In this document: in pieces, positions 21,743 to 32,288 of the stretch | Layout of the letters: every line of letters begins with the position of its first letter | How positions within the stretch are numbered: position 1 is the first letter of the stretch | Assembly: GCA_025403435.1 (NCBI GenBank) | Contig: CM046340.1 | Location: forward strand, 26,978,210 to 27,042,209 | Source of the DNA: Artocarpus heterophyllus | Taxonomy: Eukaryota > Streptophyta > Magnoliopsida > Rosales > Moraceae | Length of the DNA stretch: 64,000 nt | Reading direction: 5' to 3' | Notes under the pieces: generated by a model | What the model was told of the DNA's origin: nothing | Database searches by the model: none | Seen by the model: only the letters and a program-made list of their open reading frames with translations | Program-made: the position numbers and the translations under genes

Positions 21743-21888
21743 TTATTTTTTTTTATATTTTTTATGTGCAGTTCAACATACAGAGGGTTTCATTTGATGA
21801 AGGACATGCTGTTGAGACATTAGAGGAAGCCAAGGATGCCCTATGGAAGCTAATAAACAAGGGTCGAGTATATAATTTGCAGAAATGA
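13550..21888 (+). CDS. Plastid split-barrel protein, PNPOx/HugZ-like with C-terminal DUF2470-type region (9 exons)
   Basis: Proposed exons: 13550-13822, 15811-16017, 16187-16289, 16599-16678, 16764-16841, 17336-17427, 21134-21245, 21517-21642 and 21772-21888. All join in phase to give 395 codons plus TGA, close to the 387 residues I recall for the Arabidopsis relative At3g21140. Residues 1-50 are Ser-rich with few acids, like a transit peptide. Residues about 150-285 form the FMN-binding split barrel (RPALAVRNLMEQ, MSRMHHRREGYPFGSLVDF, NFYYFRMQNI, DIYFIGGFGTVAWVDVNEYE). About 305-390 match the HugZ-type C-terminal domain. Family members bind flavin or heme; the substrate is unknown. Exons 5-9 have canonical splice sites. 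The AG is missing before exon 3 (CG at 16185-16186) and exon 4 (AT at 16597-16598). The exon 1 donor (13823) is the least certain choice. Confidence 0.85.
14300..14550 (+). mobile_element. 5'-truncated LINE with 13 bp target duplication, in intron 1
   Basis: The 13-mer CTATAGTCATCAA occurs at 14287-14299 and again at 14551-14563, enclosing the insert. The insert starts with the tail of a LINE ORF2: LWDKIKHWLSLWVYQDKEF, then SLSDLVR, a stop, and WASFL. A T-rich 3' UTR ending TTTCTTGTTCC and a nine-A tail (14536-14544) follow. Severe 5' truncation, A tail and target duplication are the marks of target-primed reverse transcription by an L1-type LINE. The orientation is the same as the host gene. 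Confidence 0.75.
16018..16186 (+). other. Intron 2 of the split-barrel gene, with a non-AG 3' end
   Basis: The donor is CAG|GTACAA. A (TTTTTA)n run lies at 16051-16081. The codons of exon 3 (GCC AGG TTT for ARF) start at 16187 directly after TTTACG, so the expected acceptor AG reads CG. Using the AG at 16190-16191 would shift the frame and reach TGA within 16 codons. An in-frame AG exists at 16131-16132; it would add 18 mostly hydrophobic residues without a stop. Confidence 0.6.
17878..18006. repeat. Tandem duplication of about 69 bp in intron 6
   Basis: The segments 17878-17938 and 17947-18006 match at roughly 85 percent by eye. Both contain TTTAAAATCTTTYTAATA, then CTATTGTACCCTTCATTGA and TCACAGAG. 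A third short copy of GACTCACAGAGTTCT lies at 18058-18072. The second copy overlaps the edge of a LINE fragment. Confidence 0.6.
17975..18310 (-). mobile_element. LINE ORF2 fragment (zf-RVT region), intron 6
   Basis: Read on the minus strand, frames near 18300-18000 give KVNTLKHASKTHGLS, then CILCKASNESVDHLFLHCP and NNIWCLLLRE. This is the CxxC...HxxxxC zf-RVT domain found at the C-terminal end of plant L1-type LINE reverse transcriptases, broken by at least one frameshift. It differs in sequence from the zf-RVT region of the LINE at 19433-20945, so it is a separate insertion. Confidence 0.65.
18421..19432 (-). mobile_element. GC-rich LTR-retrotransposon fragment (LTR plus a little internal DNA)
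   Basis: On the minus strand the sequence GATAAGGGGATT (19218-19207) looks like a polypurine tract directly before TGTTAGGTGTAAGG. The segment then runs to ...TATTCCGAACA, giving TG...CA ends for a 786 bp LTR at 18421-19206. About 220 bp of adjacent internal DNA (19207-19432) follows before the LINE poly(A). The block is much richer in G+C than the intron around it. ORFs on both strands match no domain I recognise. The family is unknown and no target duplication was found. Confidence 0.4.
19433..20945 (-). mobile_element. 5'-truncated L1-type LINE in intron 6
   Basis: The minus strand gives the second half of LINE ORF2 in several frames: LKFFTECSGLKINMAKSS (near 20880), YMSIFKLPGCG (20580), KGGLGLGNLKKRN (20440), SVWVMFWKDVWYGDLAFESSFPRL (about 20240-20170), then a degenerate zf-RVT domain (20000-19800) and a C-terminal KAKFLAPSWAS (about 19690). 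The 3' UTR ends in a T run on the plus strand (19433-19445), which is the poly(A) tail. The catalytic core of the reverse transcriptase is missing, so the copy is truncated near 20945 and dead. Confidence 0.8.
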
Positions 21889-23255
21889 AGGCGAGAGTGG
21901 TTATAGTGCAACCGTTTCTTCTAGAATCCAGAAGCCGATGAAGATCCTTGCAAAAAGTTCCCGTCTTTTCAAATTTGAGAATTCGCCGACGACAATGTAA
22001 CTCATATAACCCATCAAAATTCTGACAGGAGTAACGTGGACCGCTACGTAGTCTAGGATGCAACAGAAGTTGGCTTGGAGTTTCTAAGTTTGAAGTTTTT
22101 AATCAGGTGAAGCTGGTTTTGCCTGAGGCAAGGTTTTATGGGAAAAATAATCCAAAACTCAAATGGAAAACTATACATGAGAAGCAGCAACAACAGCTTG
22201 GTTCTCTAGATCTTTTAGGTGGTTTATGAAATGCCCAACTTATTTTGTCCAACGAAGAGGTCGAGGTCTCATAATCTGCAGCGTTTAAAGGGGAGATACT
22301 TGCTATGTATTTTGTTCTGATTTGTAACGAAGCTTCCATTATGTAAGACTTCTGAAGTAGTAGAAAGAGAGGCCTTGCCGTACTATTGGTTTTCTGTATT
22401 TTGTTCCCCTGAGAACATTTTCGCTAGTGTTTGTGCACTTTTTTTTTTTGGGCTTGGCGAGCTAGTCAATAAATTCTCAACAACGTTGACGTTTAACATT
22501 CAAACTCTATGCTGAGAGGGGAGAGAAAAAAATAAAATAAAATAATCTACCATTTTAGCCTGTCATTTGATGGTGGAACCAGAACTTTTTCTCCTGGATT
22601 GTGTTTGCTATTTGTTTGAACCATTTTTTAAATATATAAATTAAAATAAAACGTATAAATACTATAATACATGTATATGTAATATACTTTAAAAGATAGG
22701 GAAATATATCATGCAAGCCTTTTTGAAACCATTTAAATAGGATATTTTAAAACAAAGAAAATAAATAAGATAATTAGGACCACTGCCACCTGTTTAAACT
22801 ATAGATCGGCTTCTGTTATTGTGGTGCCTGTAATTCTTACATACAAATTTAGTCAATAATAACATGTTTATATTGTATTAATAATACTAAGTTGCCTACT
22901 TTTTGTTAATTTAATTTTTGACTTATTTGTTGCAATGTGGAGATTCGGCTCTTTTATGAAAGAAGCTTGAGGTGCTAGAATAAATAAGTTTTATAATTTT
23001 TTTAATCATTAATGTTCTCTACGTGGTTCAAATTAAAACTTATTTAATTATTAATATTCTCTATGTGGTTCAAATTATTTAAATTTTTATTGAATTATTT
23101 TACATGTTCAAGATTAGACATCTGTTGCTTTTATTATACGATATTATTAAAAGTTCCATTCGTTAGTTTAGATAATAGCAATAATCTTGTGTCATTGCAT
23201 TATCTTTATGTATTTTCAACAAAAAAGAAAAAAAATAGTGGAGATAATGACTGAA
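21889..23255. other. 3' UTR of the split-barrel gene and short intergenic gap
   Basis: The 3' UTR probably extends to about 22340-22480; no single poly(A) signal stands out. Beyond it the DNA is AT-rich and shows no coding signal. A 32 bp motif containing CTCTAYGTGGTTCAAATTA is present twice, at 23004-23035 and 23046-23077, as a local tandem duplication. The gap ends at copia element F. Confidence 0.5.
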
Positions 23256-23822
23256 TGTTGAAAAAATCCTTCAACAATACCTCAATCGAAACAACACAGC
23301 AAATTGCAGCAAATTGTAATGCAAAAACAAGAAGAAAAACGCAAGATATTAGCAAGGTTGGGCCAATTGTGCCTATGTCCTCGTGAACTCCCTTTGAGAG
23401 AATTTGGTCTGTTTTTTATTGTTGAAATAGTACAAAACTTTCAAGAACACAACAATTCTCACACCAACCTAACAAACTTTTCCCAAGAAACTGCCTGCAA
23501 GAAAATCCTTGAGAAAATTCCCTTCTCACGAAACTTACTCTCGAATTTTTCTACATTTACTCTCGAATTTTTCTACACTTTCTAGTTTGTTTAAAATAGA
23601 AAACTAACTTGCTCCAACTCTTTTACCTCTCATGTATTTATATATTTAAAATAATAGCAGAGTCCAACTAGAAATAAGACACGTCGTTACACTTAATATC
23701 CTAAACGACATCCACATATGTAATATAGCCAAATAATATGTCGTTTTTGACTTCTGGTAGGAGAAATCTTCTAATCTTGTGAGTTTATTTTCTTTGAGTC
23801 ATATTAGAACTGATCTTCAACA
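23256..23822 (-). repeat. 3' LTR of copia F (567 bp)
   Basis: On the minus strand it starts TGTTGAAGATCAG directly after a purine-rich tract and ends TTTTTTCAACA, giving TG...CA and a TGTTGAA/TTCAACA inverted end. The partner LTR is not in the window, so the limits rest on end sequences and the polypurine tract. Confidence 0.7.
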
Positions 23823-23900
23823 ATCTCCACCCTAGTTCTCATATGACAGTTAAAACAGACATTCTTCCACTCAAGGATCTTGGCTCAAATATTTCACTAA

Positions 23901-25130
23901 TCATCCTCTATCAATACCTAGCAAGTCTAAACAATGATGGAACTTGCTAAGTGGGACAACTTTGGTTCCTATGTCTGCAGGATTGTCATATGTGGAAATC
24001 TTCTCGGCATTAATTAAACCCTTAGTAAACTTTATCGTTGCTGAAGCGGTACTTGATTTCCATGTGTTTAGTCCTATCATGGAATACAAGATTTTTACAT
24101 AAACAAGTTGTACTTTGGCTGTCTAAGCACACCATAGCAACTCCCTTGTAAACTTTTAGCTCTTGTAATAAATCTTGAATCCAGATGCCTTCATTTATGG
24201 CTTCTATGGAAGCCATATACTCAGCCTTAGTGGTGGATAAGGCCACTACTAATTGTAATTGAGACTTCCAGCTAACATAGTTTCCACAAACCATAAAGAA
24301 ATAAGTTGTGGTTGATTTTGTGCTATCTTTATCTCTTGCATAGTCAGCATCAACAAACCTTTCCACAGTAACTTGATCTCCATGCTTAGTATAACACAAT
24401 CCCAAACAATTGAAGTTGAGATTCCCAAAATCTTCACTGCATTACCTAGACCTTCATATCGAATTTAGGTTTCAACATCTCGTTTATTTTTTCAACTTTC
24501 ACCTTCTGCTTACTAATCAAAAGCATATCATCTTCATATAAAAGGAGATATTCTACTTCTTCAATATTCTCACCTCTAAAGTATAAACAAGGGTCATAAT
24601 AACCTCTGTTAAACACTTGCTGATGCATAAAAAAGAAATCTTTCATTCCATTGCCTCAGAGATTGCTTTAAATCATAAAGAGACTTTTCAGTAAGCATGC
24701 CATATCTTTACCCTTATGAACTTTAAATCCCTCAGGCTACCCAATATATATTTGTTCATCTAGCCTTCCATGTAAAAATGTAGTCTTTACGTGTAGCGTA
24801 ATTCTGATAGTCTTACACTTGTACAACAAGGGAGAAAATTTCATTATAATCGACTCTCTCTCTCTGAGTAAACCCCTTAGCCACCAATCTTGCTTTGTAC
24901 TTCATTTGTTCATTCTCTGACCCACCTTCTTTAAGTTTGAAAATCCATTTACAAGCAACTGTGAATTGTTTCTCTGTTCTTTTTACTAAAATCTAGGTGT
25001 GATTCTTACATAGAGAATTCATTTCCTCTTTTATAGCAGCTACCCACTTGCTTGATTCTTTGCAAGAAACGACCTTTTTGTAACTTTCAGATTCTGACTC
25101 GTTTAGATGCACAATAGTCATAAAAAGCAT
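23901..25130 (-). pseudogene. Copia F pol: reverse transcriptase and RNase H remnants
   Basis: From right to left the minus strand shows WVAAIKEEMNSLCKNHT (about 25050), KWIFKLKEGG and KARLVAKGFTQRERVDY (about 24950-24870), the RVT_2 N-terminal signature, and LLLYEDDMLLIS (about 24530). The catalytic YVDD is therefore changed to YEDD. RNase H follows: FVDADYARD, STTKAEYMA, CLDSQSTTC, RTKHMEI and NPADIGTK. Several stops and frameshifts break the frame. This is a dead copy of a typical plant copia pol. Confidence 0.82.
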
Positions 25131-25313
25131 AGGCTAAGAGATCTGTTAGTGCATTGAAACCCTACCTTTAAGGGGGTCTTATGATTCTCTTTTGTCTATC
25201 TCTCGTTATGCCATAATCATTCAGTGAATCAACATGCTCTTGATCTAGGTCCTATTCTTCTTATGAGATTTGGTCGGTCACTCTTGGGGTTTCTTCTACT
25301 TGATCTATAGAAC

Positions 25314-26842
25314 TGATAAGAGCATAATCTGATATAATTTTTTAATTAATTTTCCCATTAATCTTTGATTATTTTCGAGTATTTTGTGTTTTAATTGTGG
25401 TTCTTATGTTTTGCAGATGATTAAAAGTAATGAGCTAAAAATTGGATGAAAAGGAAGATTCAGAGTCTACAAGTTATATTTATTGAGTTTAGAGGTCATC
25501 CGAGGGCCAAATTTGAATTTTTAGCAAGTTAGTGGGCCAAAATATAAAATTCAGCAAGTTAAGGCCTCGCCTCAGCGAGAAAAGGCCTGCGATTGTGCCA
25601 CAACATAGAGGCCAGGAGTGGTCACGTGAATCGTTTAGCGCAGCTATGCATATCCGCTAATCTTCATATGAGAATTTGCATAACTGTGCGGCCGTGAGAA
25701 TTCCACCTCGCTCCCATGCATGTCTCACTTGGTGGCCCTGTTTCTATCATAATTTAAAGCCAAATTACCTATTTTCAGCCTCTAATATCAAAACCTATAA
25801 AAGCCTCATGTAGAAACAGAATTGAGATTAGTTTTCCCAATATTTTCTAGTTGCCTTTTGGAGTGAAAAAGAGAGAGAAAAGAAGGAGAATTCTCTTCAA
25901 GCTTAAGGACTTTCGTACACATGGAGATTTCTTCGTGATCGTCAAAGAGTTTTTCTATTTTCTTTCTTTCCTTTGAACTCCAATTATGTTTTCAATTTAT
26001 TTTTCGTTTAAATTTGCAAATATGTTAGGCTAAATTTCTCTTAGGTTAAGGGTGATTTCAAAACCGTAGACTCATTTATGTGATTAATATTTTCGGGATT
26101 ATTTTCAAATTTCTCAATCAAAATTGTTTATGTTTCTCTATTTTTAATGTTCATGATTTTTATTTTGTTTTGTTTAGGGTGGCCAACCAAGTGAGATAGA
26201 ATAATTATTTATTGCTATATTAGGAGTTCTTGATCCATGATTGTCTTCATTTTCTAATTCTTAGTAGCGAATTATGGTTGATAATTGCAAGAGACTTTTG
26301 TTAATTATGGTAAGAAACATATCCTAGGTTGAACAATCCAAGCTTATGTGTTTGTTATCTAGATCAACCTATCTTTCTTAACGTAATGCTTCCATTGAAT
26401 TGAATCTAGAGAGCTTATTCTAGGTTATTTGAGGGAAATTGATTAAGTGAAGAGTTTGTTTTGCTTAAGAACACAGTAAGGAAAGATTGGGATAGCAGAG
26501 TGAATTGTTATCTATGGTTGGTAGTTTCCAATAGTTAAATTGGAGGTGATTTTGTATTCAATTGCATAATTATGGTCTAGTGGTAGAGAATAAACCTTTA
26601 ACCTGTTTCATCAATATCGTTTACAATCTCGCATAATTCAGTTATTTATTTATTTATTTAATTTGTTTTCTTTATATTTAATTTTAATTAATGATTCAAA
26701 ATTCCCTGTTTAATTATTTGGAAAATTATTAATTTATTAATTAAATTCAATCCTCTACGGGAACGATTTGTACTTATTGCTATACTTAATCAACAACATC
26801 TTAGAGTAAGATATTAATTTGGTTGTCTCTTGAGATGCATCA
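25314..26842 (+). repeat. 5' LTR of Athila D (1529 bp)
   Basis: It starts TGATAAGAGC and ends GATGCATCA, followed by the primer site. The start aligns with 54757 onward (TGATAAGGGC); over the first 132 bp I count 17 differences by eye, so the insertion is old. Its left edge cuts the pol of copia F. Confidence 0.82.
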
Positions 26843-26846
26843 AAGT

Positions 26847-26866
26847 TTGACGCTGGTCGCTAGGGA
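26847..26866 (+). other. Primer-binding site of Athila D (decayed)
   Basis: The sequence TTTGACGCTGGTCGCTAGGG, just after the LTR end, aligns with the usual Athila site TTTGGCGCCGTTGCCGGGG (tRNA-Asp type) with several changes. Position and pattern make the assignment likely although priming would now be poor. Confidence 0.65.
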
Positions 26867-26946
26867 TTGAATATTTTTATTAATTTGTTATTAGTTTTCT
26901 TTTGTTTTTAGTTTTATTTATCCTTGTTTTTAGGAACACATTGAAT

Positions 26947-29900
26947 GTCCATAGAAGAAATAGATGAACGACCTCAAAGGATTAGAAACTTCATGGAATC
27001 TTCAACCGGCATCAAGCGTGAGCCATCACTGGCCCCCTAACATCTAGCAACTCTTTCGAAAACTCAATACACCTAGAGAAAGAAGTAATGGCGAAAAACA
27101 ACCAAACTCTCAAGGAATTGGCGGCTTTAATTCTCGATCAACAGCCGCTTTGCATAGAGTTTCTCATCCTTGCTACCCCATTTGAACTAAAATCAAGGTT
27201 AATCCATCTTCTTCCCCAATTCTACGGCTTTGCAGGTGAAGACCTACACAAGAACCTTAAGGAGTTCCATGTGCTGTGTGCGACTATAAGACTGACCAGG
27301 ATATCTGAAGAACAAATCAAGCTTAGGGCATTTCCTTTCTCTTTTGTGGATTTCACCAAGAAATGGCTCTACTATCTACCTTTTGGCATGGTCATTACAT
27401 GGAATGAGATGAAAAGGTTCTTCTTGGAGAAGCAATTCTCTGCTTCAAAGGAGGCAACCATCCAAAAGGAAATGTGTGGTATTTGGCAATTCAATGGAGA
27501 AATGCTCTATGAGTATTAAGAGCGGTTCAAGAAATTATGTGCCCCACCACCAAACTAGGGACCAACTCCTCATCTAATATTTCTAGAAGGGGTTAATGCC
27601 AATGGATAGGAGCATAATTGACATCGCAAGTGGAGGTAAACTAGGTGACAAGACCCCAGAGGCCACAAGAGCTCTAATTGCAAACATGGTGATGAGTTCT
27701 CAACAATTTAGCAACTGCCATGACCCATCACTGCCCAACAAAGAAAGTGAATGAGGTACTTCCATTGAACAAAAATTATCCCACCTCACTTCACTTCTTT
27801 AACAGATGGCTATGGGACACATGCTATAAGCCAAAATGCGTGGAATTTGCTCCATAATGGGCCATTCCACTGATATATGCCAGACTATGCAAGAAGACAC
27901 CATGGAGCAAGCTAATGCCATATGAGAATTCCTGAGACAACAAAGGAAGAATGACCCTTTCTCCAACACTGACAATGTGTTGGAAAACAAGTACACAGTA
28001 GAATTTTATAATTTTTAAATCAGAATATTTTTTAAAATGCAAGTTTGACATGCTATATACAAAAATTAATGACAGATCTCACTAACCTCTATTGTATACC
28101 GAAGTGGGCTAGAATCTATGTAGAGAAGAACATTCAAGAAGAGCCTCAACCAATTGGTCTTCTTTGCTGTTCTTTGTCCATGATCAGAGTATGGGTGGTC
28201 ACACGTCATACAGTTCTTCATCCAGTGAGTCTCTTTCCAACTACTTGAGAAGCCCCATAGCTAAAGTTCGTGATGTTAAATAGTAGCTCTTAGGGAGTTT
28301 CAAAGTTTTTCAAACTAGAGTACTCACTCTATGCTTTTCAATTAATCTAAATAATTAAGAAAACTCACCCCTTATTTATAATGGTTGAATCTGGGGTTAA
28401 TCCCTATTAGATAAGGCCTCAAAATTCGAGTCTGGATCAACTTCTGATAAAAACATATCTAAAATGCACATACAGATTATCGCATGATCCGTAGGCTGAA
28501 CTTTCCTATCGGCTTATCGAACTTACTCTATTGGTAGGCTGAACTCACTTATCGGCCTATTGAACTTACAAAAATTTGATCCCTGAGAATATCCTATTTT
28601 CCACCTGAGATTCTTAGATAGCGCCTTAGTTTTAATTCAAATAACCCAATAGAAAAGTTATCTGATCAGAACAATCATATCTAGATAATCTCATAGAAAA
28701 TAAAATATTATCCAAATAATTCAACATGTTTATTTTGAATCAATTTACAAAATTAATTCAACCGATAAACTAACATGAATGATCCAATCTTATCGAATTT
28801 CAACCAATTTAATAATTTAACATAAGTCACCAATATGTAGGAAAAGCATGCTGTATCGTTACTGGATTTATTATGAGCTAGCAAAATAGACATACATTGT
28901 TCAAGCTCCTAAAATTATAAAATACAATATCCCATATACATATTTTATAATTTTCAACTTTAACGCTACTCCACTAAAAGCTTAGAGCTGCACTCTTGAA
29001 CTATATAAAATTACGAAGCTTCAATAAGCTAACTGTCCATAACATATCATAATGTGTCACATCCCTATAGGATATTCATAATTGGCTTAAGGATAAATTC
29101 TGTTTTACCTTCTTGATTATTTTTATCTTACATTCTATTATCTCCCCATTGGGATACTTACTATCCAAAGACAGTATACTATTCGGTTACACTTATGTAT
29201 CTAAATGGTTGAGCGCTACAGTTTTTCAATTACAGGATAACGCATGTAAGAGAATATCATTACCTCTACAAAAAGAGCTATAGATTCCATATCTATGAAT
29301 AATAAGTCTATGCAATCAAGAGTCATGTCTCCAACGTACTGGTATGTATGCCATCATAAAGTCAGGATGTCACCCTTTGGTACATCAAAAGACATAAGTT
29401 AAAAAGACAGGCCCATTAGTCATTTTTGGATTAAGACATAATACATATGATTGTCTAAAGCAAATTGATTTGTACAAATAGAATTATTAATCCAAATCAA
29501 TTCAACTTCTATGTCCCTGATCTAATACATCGTCACCTTTGACAATGCACCAATGCTTCTACTTGCGAAGTCCCACTTCGATGACCAAGACAAGCTATCT
29601 CTCATTAGGGATGTAGACAACATAACAATCTTAGCATGAATAAAGTGCCCAACTTTATTCTCTCGTTTGTAGATCTTATGATTTTGACCATCACCTTTAA
29701 GATTCATGTCTTCCATATAATTTGTCCATCATATGCACAATTCTTAAAGGTTTAGACCGATAGTCTTAGACTTTTGTTTGCTTATCAAATATTCAATAGA
29801 TATGAACATATAGAGGACAATATTTGATATATAAATAATAAATAAACTCTTTATTGATAAAATATCTCTAAAAACATATTACAACATTTTACTCCTTAGG

Positions 29901-30580
29901 GCATCATGTCTAACGCAATGAGGGATGGAGGGATCATCCAAATTTAAGCTTTGGTAGGAATCAACAATCGGTAGCTTCAACTTTAATAATTAACTGACCA
30001 CTAGGTTACACTCAATGGTCATAATAATAGTACCAAGTCGACCCTAACCTGCTCCACAAGCTTCAGGTACATCTCTTGAGGACATTGTCAAAGCCTTGGC
30101 CACAAACACAATGCAATTCCAACAAGATACCAAGGTCGCAAACAAAACATAGAGACTCAAGTCGGCCAATTGGCTAGTGTAGTGAGTTAGTTGGAAGGTA
30201 AAGAGTCGAGAAAATTGCCATCACAAACGTTGGTGAATCCAAGAGAGAACGTACATGCCATCACATTGAGGAGTGGAACGCAAAGAGAGACTTCACCACT
30301 TAAGCCTCTCATAGAAGAAGAGAATGCACTAAAGGAGAGAGCACTTGAGAAGAAAGAAGACACCGCCTCTTCCACCACCAACCCCTCTTGTTCCAAGGTA
30401 AATCTCAAACACCTTATCTCTCCTTATATTACTCGTCCTTCTTTTCCAAGTAGTTTAGCTAAATTGAAAAGAGAGGAGCATGAGAAAGAGGTCTTGGAGA
30501 CTGTTTGCAAGGTCCAAGTGAATATACACTCAATAGATGCCATCAAGTAGGTGCCTCATTATGCAAAGTTCCTTAAAAAA
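26947..30580 (+). pseudogene. Athila D gag (interrupted by solo LTR G1)
   Basis: The likely start is ATG 26947 (MSIEEIDERPQRIRNF), with a stop after about 31 codons. The core continues in 27088-27519 with ELKSRLIHLLPQFYGFAGED, EFHVLCATIRL, LRAFPFSFVDFTKKWLYYLP and EMKRFFLEKQF, the capsid region of Athila gag. After several stops comes a degenerate zinc-knuckle stretch (about 27800-27900). The G1 LTR then interrupts at 27978. Gag resumes at 29921 with GWRDHPNLSFGRNQ and ends in a region with the Athila hallmark ITLRSG (about 30255-30275). Gag would form the virus-like particle; this copy cannot. Confidence 0.85.
27978..29915 (-). mobile_element. Solo LTR G1 of the A/B/C copia family, in Athila gag
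   Basis: This is the reverse complement of the 2 kb copia LTR. It begins TGTTGGAAAACAAG (complement of the LTR 3' end) and finishes CATGTCTAACG, with the terminal A changed to G. CAATG flanks it on both sides (27973-27977 and 29916-29920), a perfect 5 bp target duplication. Removing it restores the Athila gag reading (PFSNTDN then EGWRDHPN). No internal copia DNA is present, so it is a solo LTR left by unequal recombination. Confidence 0.9.
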
Positions 30581-30599
30581 TTGTGTACCTCCAAGTAAA

Positions 30600-31080
30600 A
30601 ACTCAAAGGTAACAAGGTAATAGGTGTGGGGGAGAACACGTCGGTGGTTCTACAAAAGAAGCTTCCCCCTAAATACAAGGATCCATATACATTTTCTATA
30701 CCTTGCACTATAGGCAGCATAAGGTTTGATAAAGCATTGATCGATTTAGGAGCATCAATTAATTTAATACCATATTCTATTATTGCTTATTTAAATATCA
30801 ATTAACTTAAGCAAACTAGTGTGATTCTACAACTTGCTGATTGCTTTAAGGTTTATCCTATAGGAGTTGTGGAAAATGTTTTGGTGTAGGTGAATGGAAT
30901 GGTTTTTCTAGTTGATTTCTATGTGTTTGACATGGAGGATAAGTACCTATTCAATCCAATACCATTGCTACTTTGGAGGCTATTCTTGAAAACTACTCAA
31001 AACAAGATCGATGTGTACGAGGGAAAGTTAATGATAGAGTTCGATGGGGAGATGATTTGTTTCCATCAAGAAGAAGGATG
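30600..31080 (+). pseudogene. Athila D aspartic protease remnant
   Basis: The frame reads LPPKYKDPYTFSIPCTIGS, then FDKALIDLGASINLIPYS, LQLADCFKVYPIGVVENVLV, VDFYVFDMED and IDVYEGKLMIEFDGEMICF. It matches the Athila retropepsin, with DLGAS as the catalytic D-[ST]-G-type site. A few stops interrupt it. Immediately after it, at 31112-31137, comes AAGCGCTTGTTGGGAGGCAA, a sequence that in Athila elements normally follows the end of pol. The whole RT-RNase H-integrase part is therefore absent between the protease and the 3' spacer. Confidence 0.8.
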
Positions 31081-31166
31081 AAAGCAAGGAACTATGTCTG
31101 GTTGAGGATAATAAACCAAGCGCTTGTTGGGAGGCAACGCAATAAAGGGAGAGCATGTTTTAACAG

Positions 31167-31812
31167 TGTTGGGGGTGTGCTCAGCATTATCCCCGAGGAC
31201 TACCCCTGTGGTAGTTCGACAGCCGTGTTTAGTAAGGTCATCAAGAAGACAATCTGTAACCTCCTGAGATCAGCTCTTCCTCTCGAGATGCTTTACAGGG
31301 GCCCACTAGCTTCGACACAAGGCATCACCTCCTCAGAAAGAACACATGCTTAAGTTGGACTGTCAGAGCTTACAACCAAGCACAACCCGCCTCATAAGGT
31401 TCACATATGGCCTCATTTCCACCCTTAGATGGAGTGAAATCCTCTAGTGGAGGTCATGACACTTGTCACCTGCTCTTTGATAGGTCTTGATGTGACACAC
31501 GGGTCATGGGCCAAGCCTACCTAACATATGGTTCAAGTGGTAGCCTATAAATAGAGCGCATTTATTGCAACTCAAGGTAATGTGCTCTTTCCTAACTAAC
31601 TCCACTCTCATACTTTACCAAATAAGTACTTGACTTGAGCATCAAAGAGCCTTTGGCTGGCACCACACCTGTGCTCTCTTACCTCTGTTGCGTCCCTCTT
31701 CTTATTTTAGGTTCACCCCGACAGGCCAAAACGAGCAGGGAAGAGCTGTTTGAGCACTATGCGTAGCTTCACGTGGTGTTGATAGACAGTAATCCAGTGC
31801 CAAATCTCAAAA
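31167..31812 (+). repeat. 5' LTR of TAT element E (646 bp)
   Basis: It starts TGTTGGGGGTGTGCTCAGC and ends near CAAATCTCAAAA, where TTTTGGTGCTAGAAGG (a probable decayed primer site) follows. It aligns with 52458-53118; about 22 differences are visible in the first 133 bp. GC-rich, with a TATAAATAG box at 31546-31554 matching TATAAATAG at 52852-52860 in the partner LTR. Confidence 0.8.
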
Positions 31813-32288
31813 TTTTGGTGCTAGAAGGAGGGCGCCTACGCCTTCCCAACATTCGAATTAGACAACCAAATTCACTAACAATTTGAACATGGTGACTAGA
31901 GGAAATGCTCGGGTTGAGGGTGCCCGACAAGAGGGGTCAAGCAATGCCCAAACCAAACCCAAAATCAAAACTAGAATAGACCTCAGGGTAGACCCCAAGT
32001 AGTAAGATCCCGGTCTAGCAACTAGGGCAGTGTGGCCAGAGTAGAACAAGATAGAGTAGATCCAATTGCTTAGGACCCAATCCAAGAACTGACCGCCATA
32101 GTGTGTTTACTTACCCAACAAATGTCACAACAACAAGCTCAACAGCAGCAGCCTTCTGTTCTCCATCCTCTGGCCTGGGAAGACCAGGCTGAGGGTCGAG
32201 TAGGGCAGAGGGGCGACTCCTAAGATGAAGCAGACTCTGAGCATACCAGACAGACCATAAACATTATCTTGGCAAATAGTAGACTTGT

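Larger units (their letters stand above)
23256..25313 (-). mobile_element. Ty1/copia element F, 3' part, minus orientation; outermost layer of the stack
   Basis: Reading leftward there is a decayed reverse transcriptase and RNase H, a purine-rich tract (GGGTGGAGAT, 23833-23824) and a full LTR (23822-23256). The element is cut at 25313 by the 5' LTR of Athila element D. Its integrase, gag and 5' LTR should resume to the right of D, outside the window. The sequence differs from the A/B/C copia family and looks Tork/Tnt1-like (inference). CTGAA (23251-23255) would be one copy of its target duplication. Confidence 0.8.

Noticed and set aside
13550..21888. Identity as glutamyl-tRNA reductase-binding protein (PGR7/GluTRBP)
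   Set aside because: That protein is also a split-barrel family member, but its motifs as I know them differ. RPALAVRNLMEQ, YPFGSLVDF and IYFIGGFGTVAWVD fit the PNPOx/HugZ-like At3g21140 group, so no gene symbol was given.
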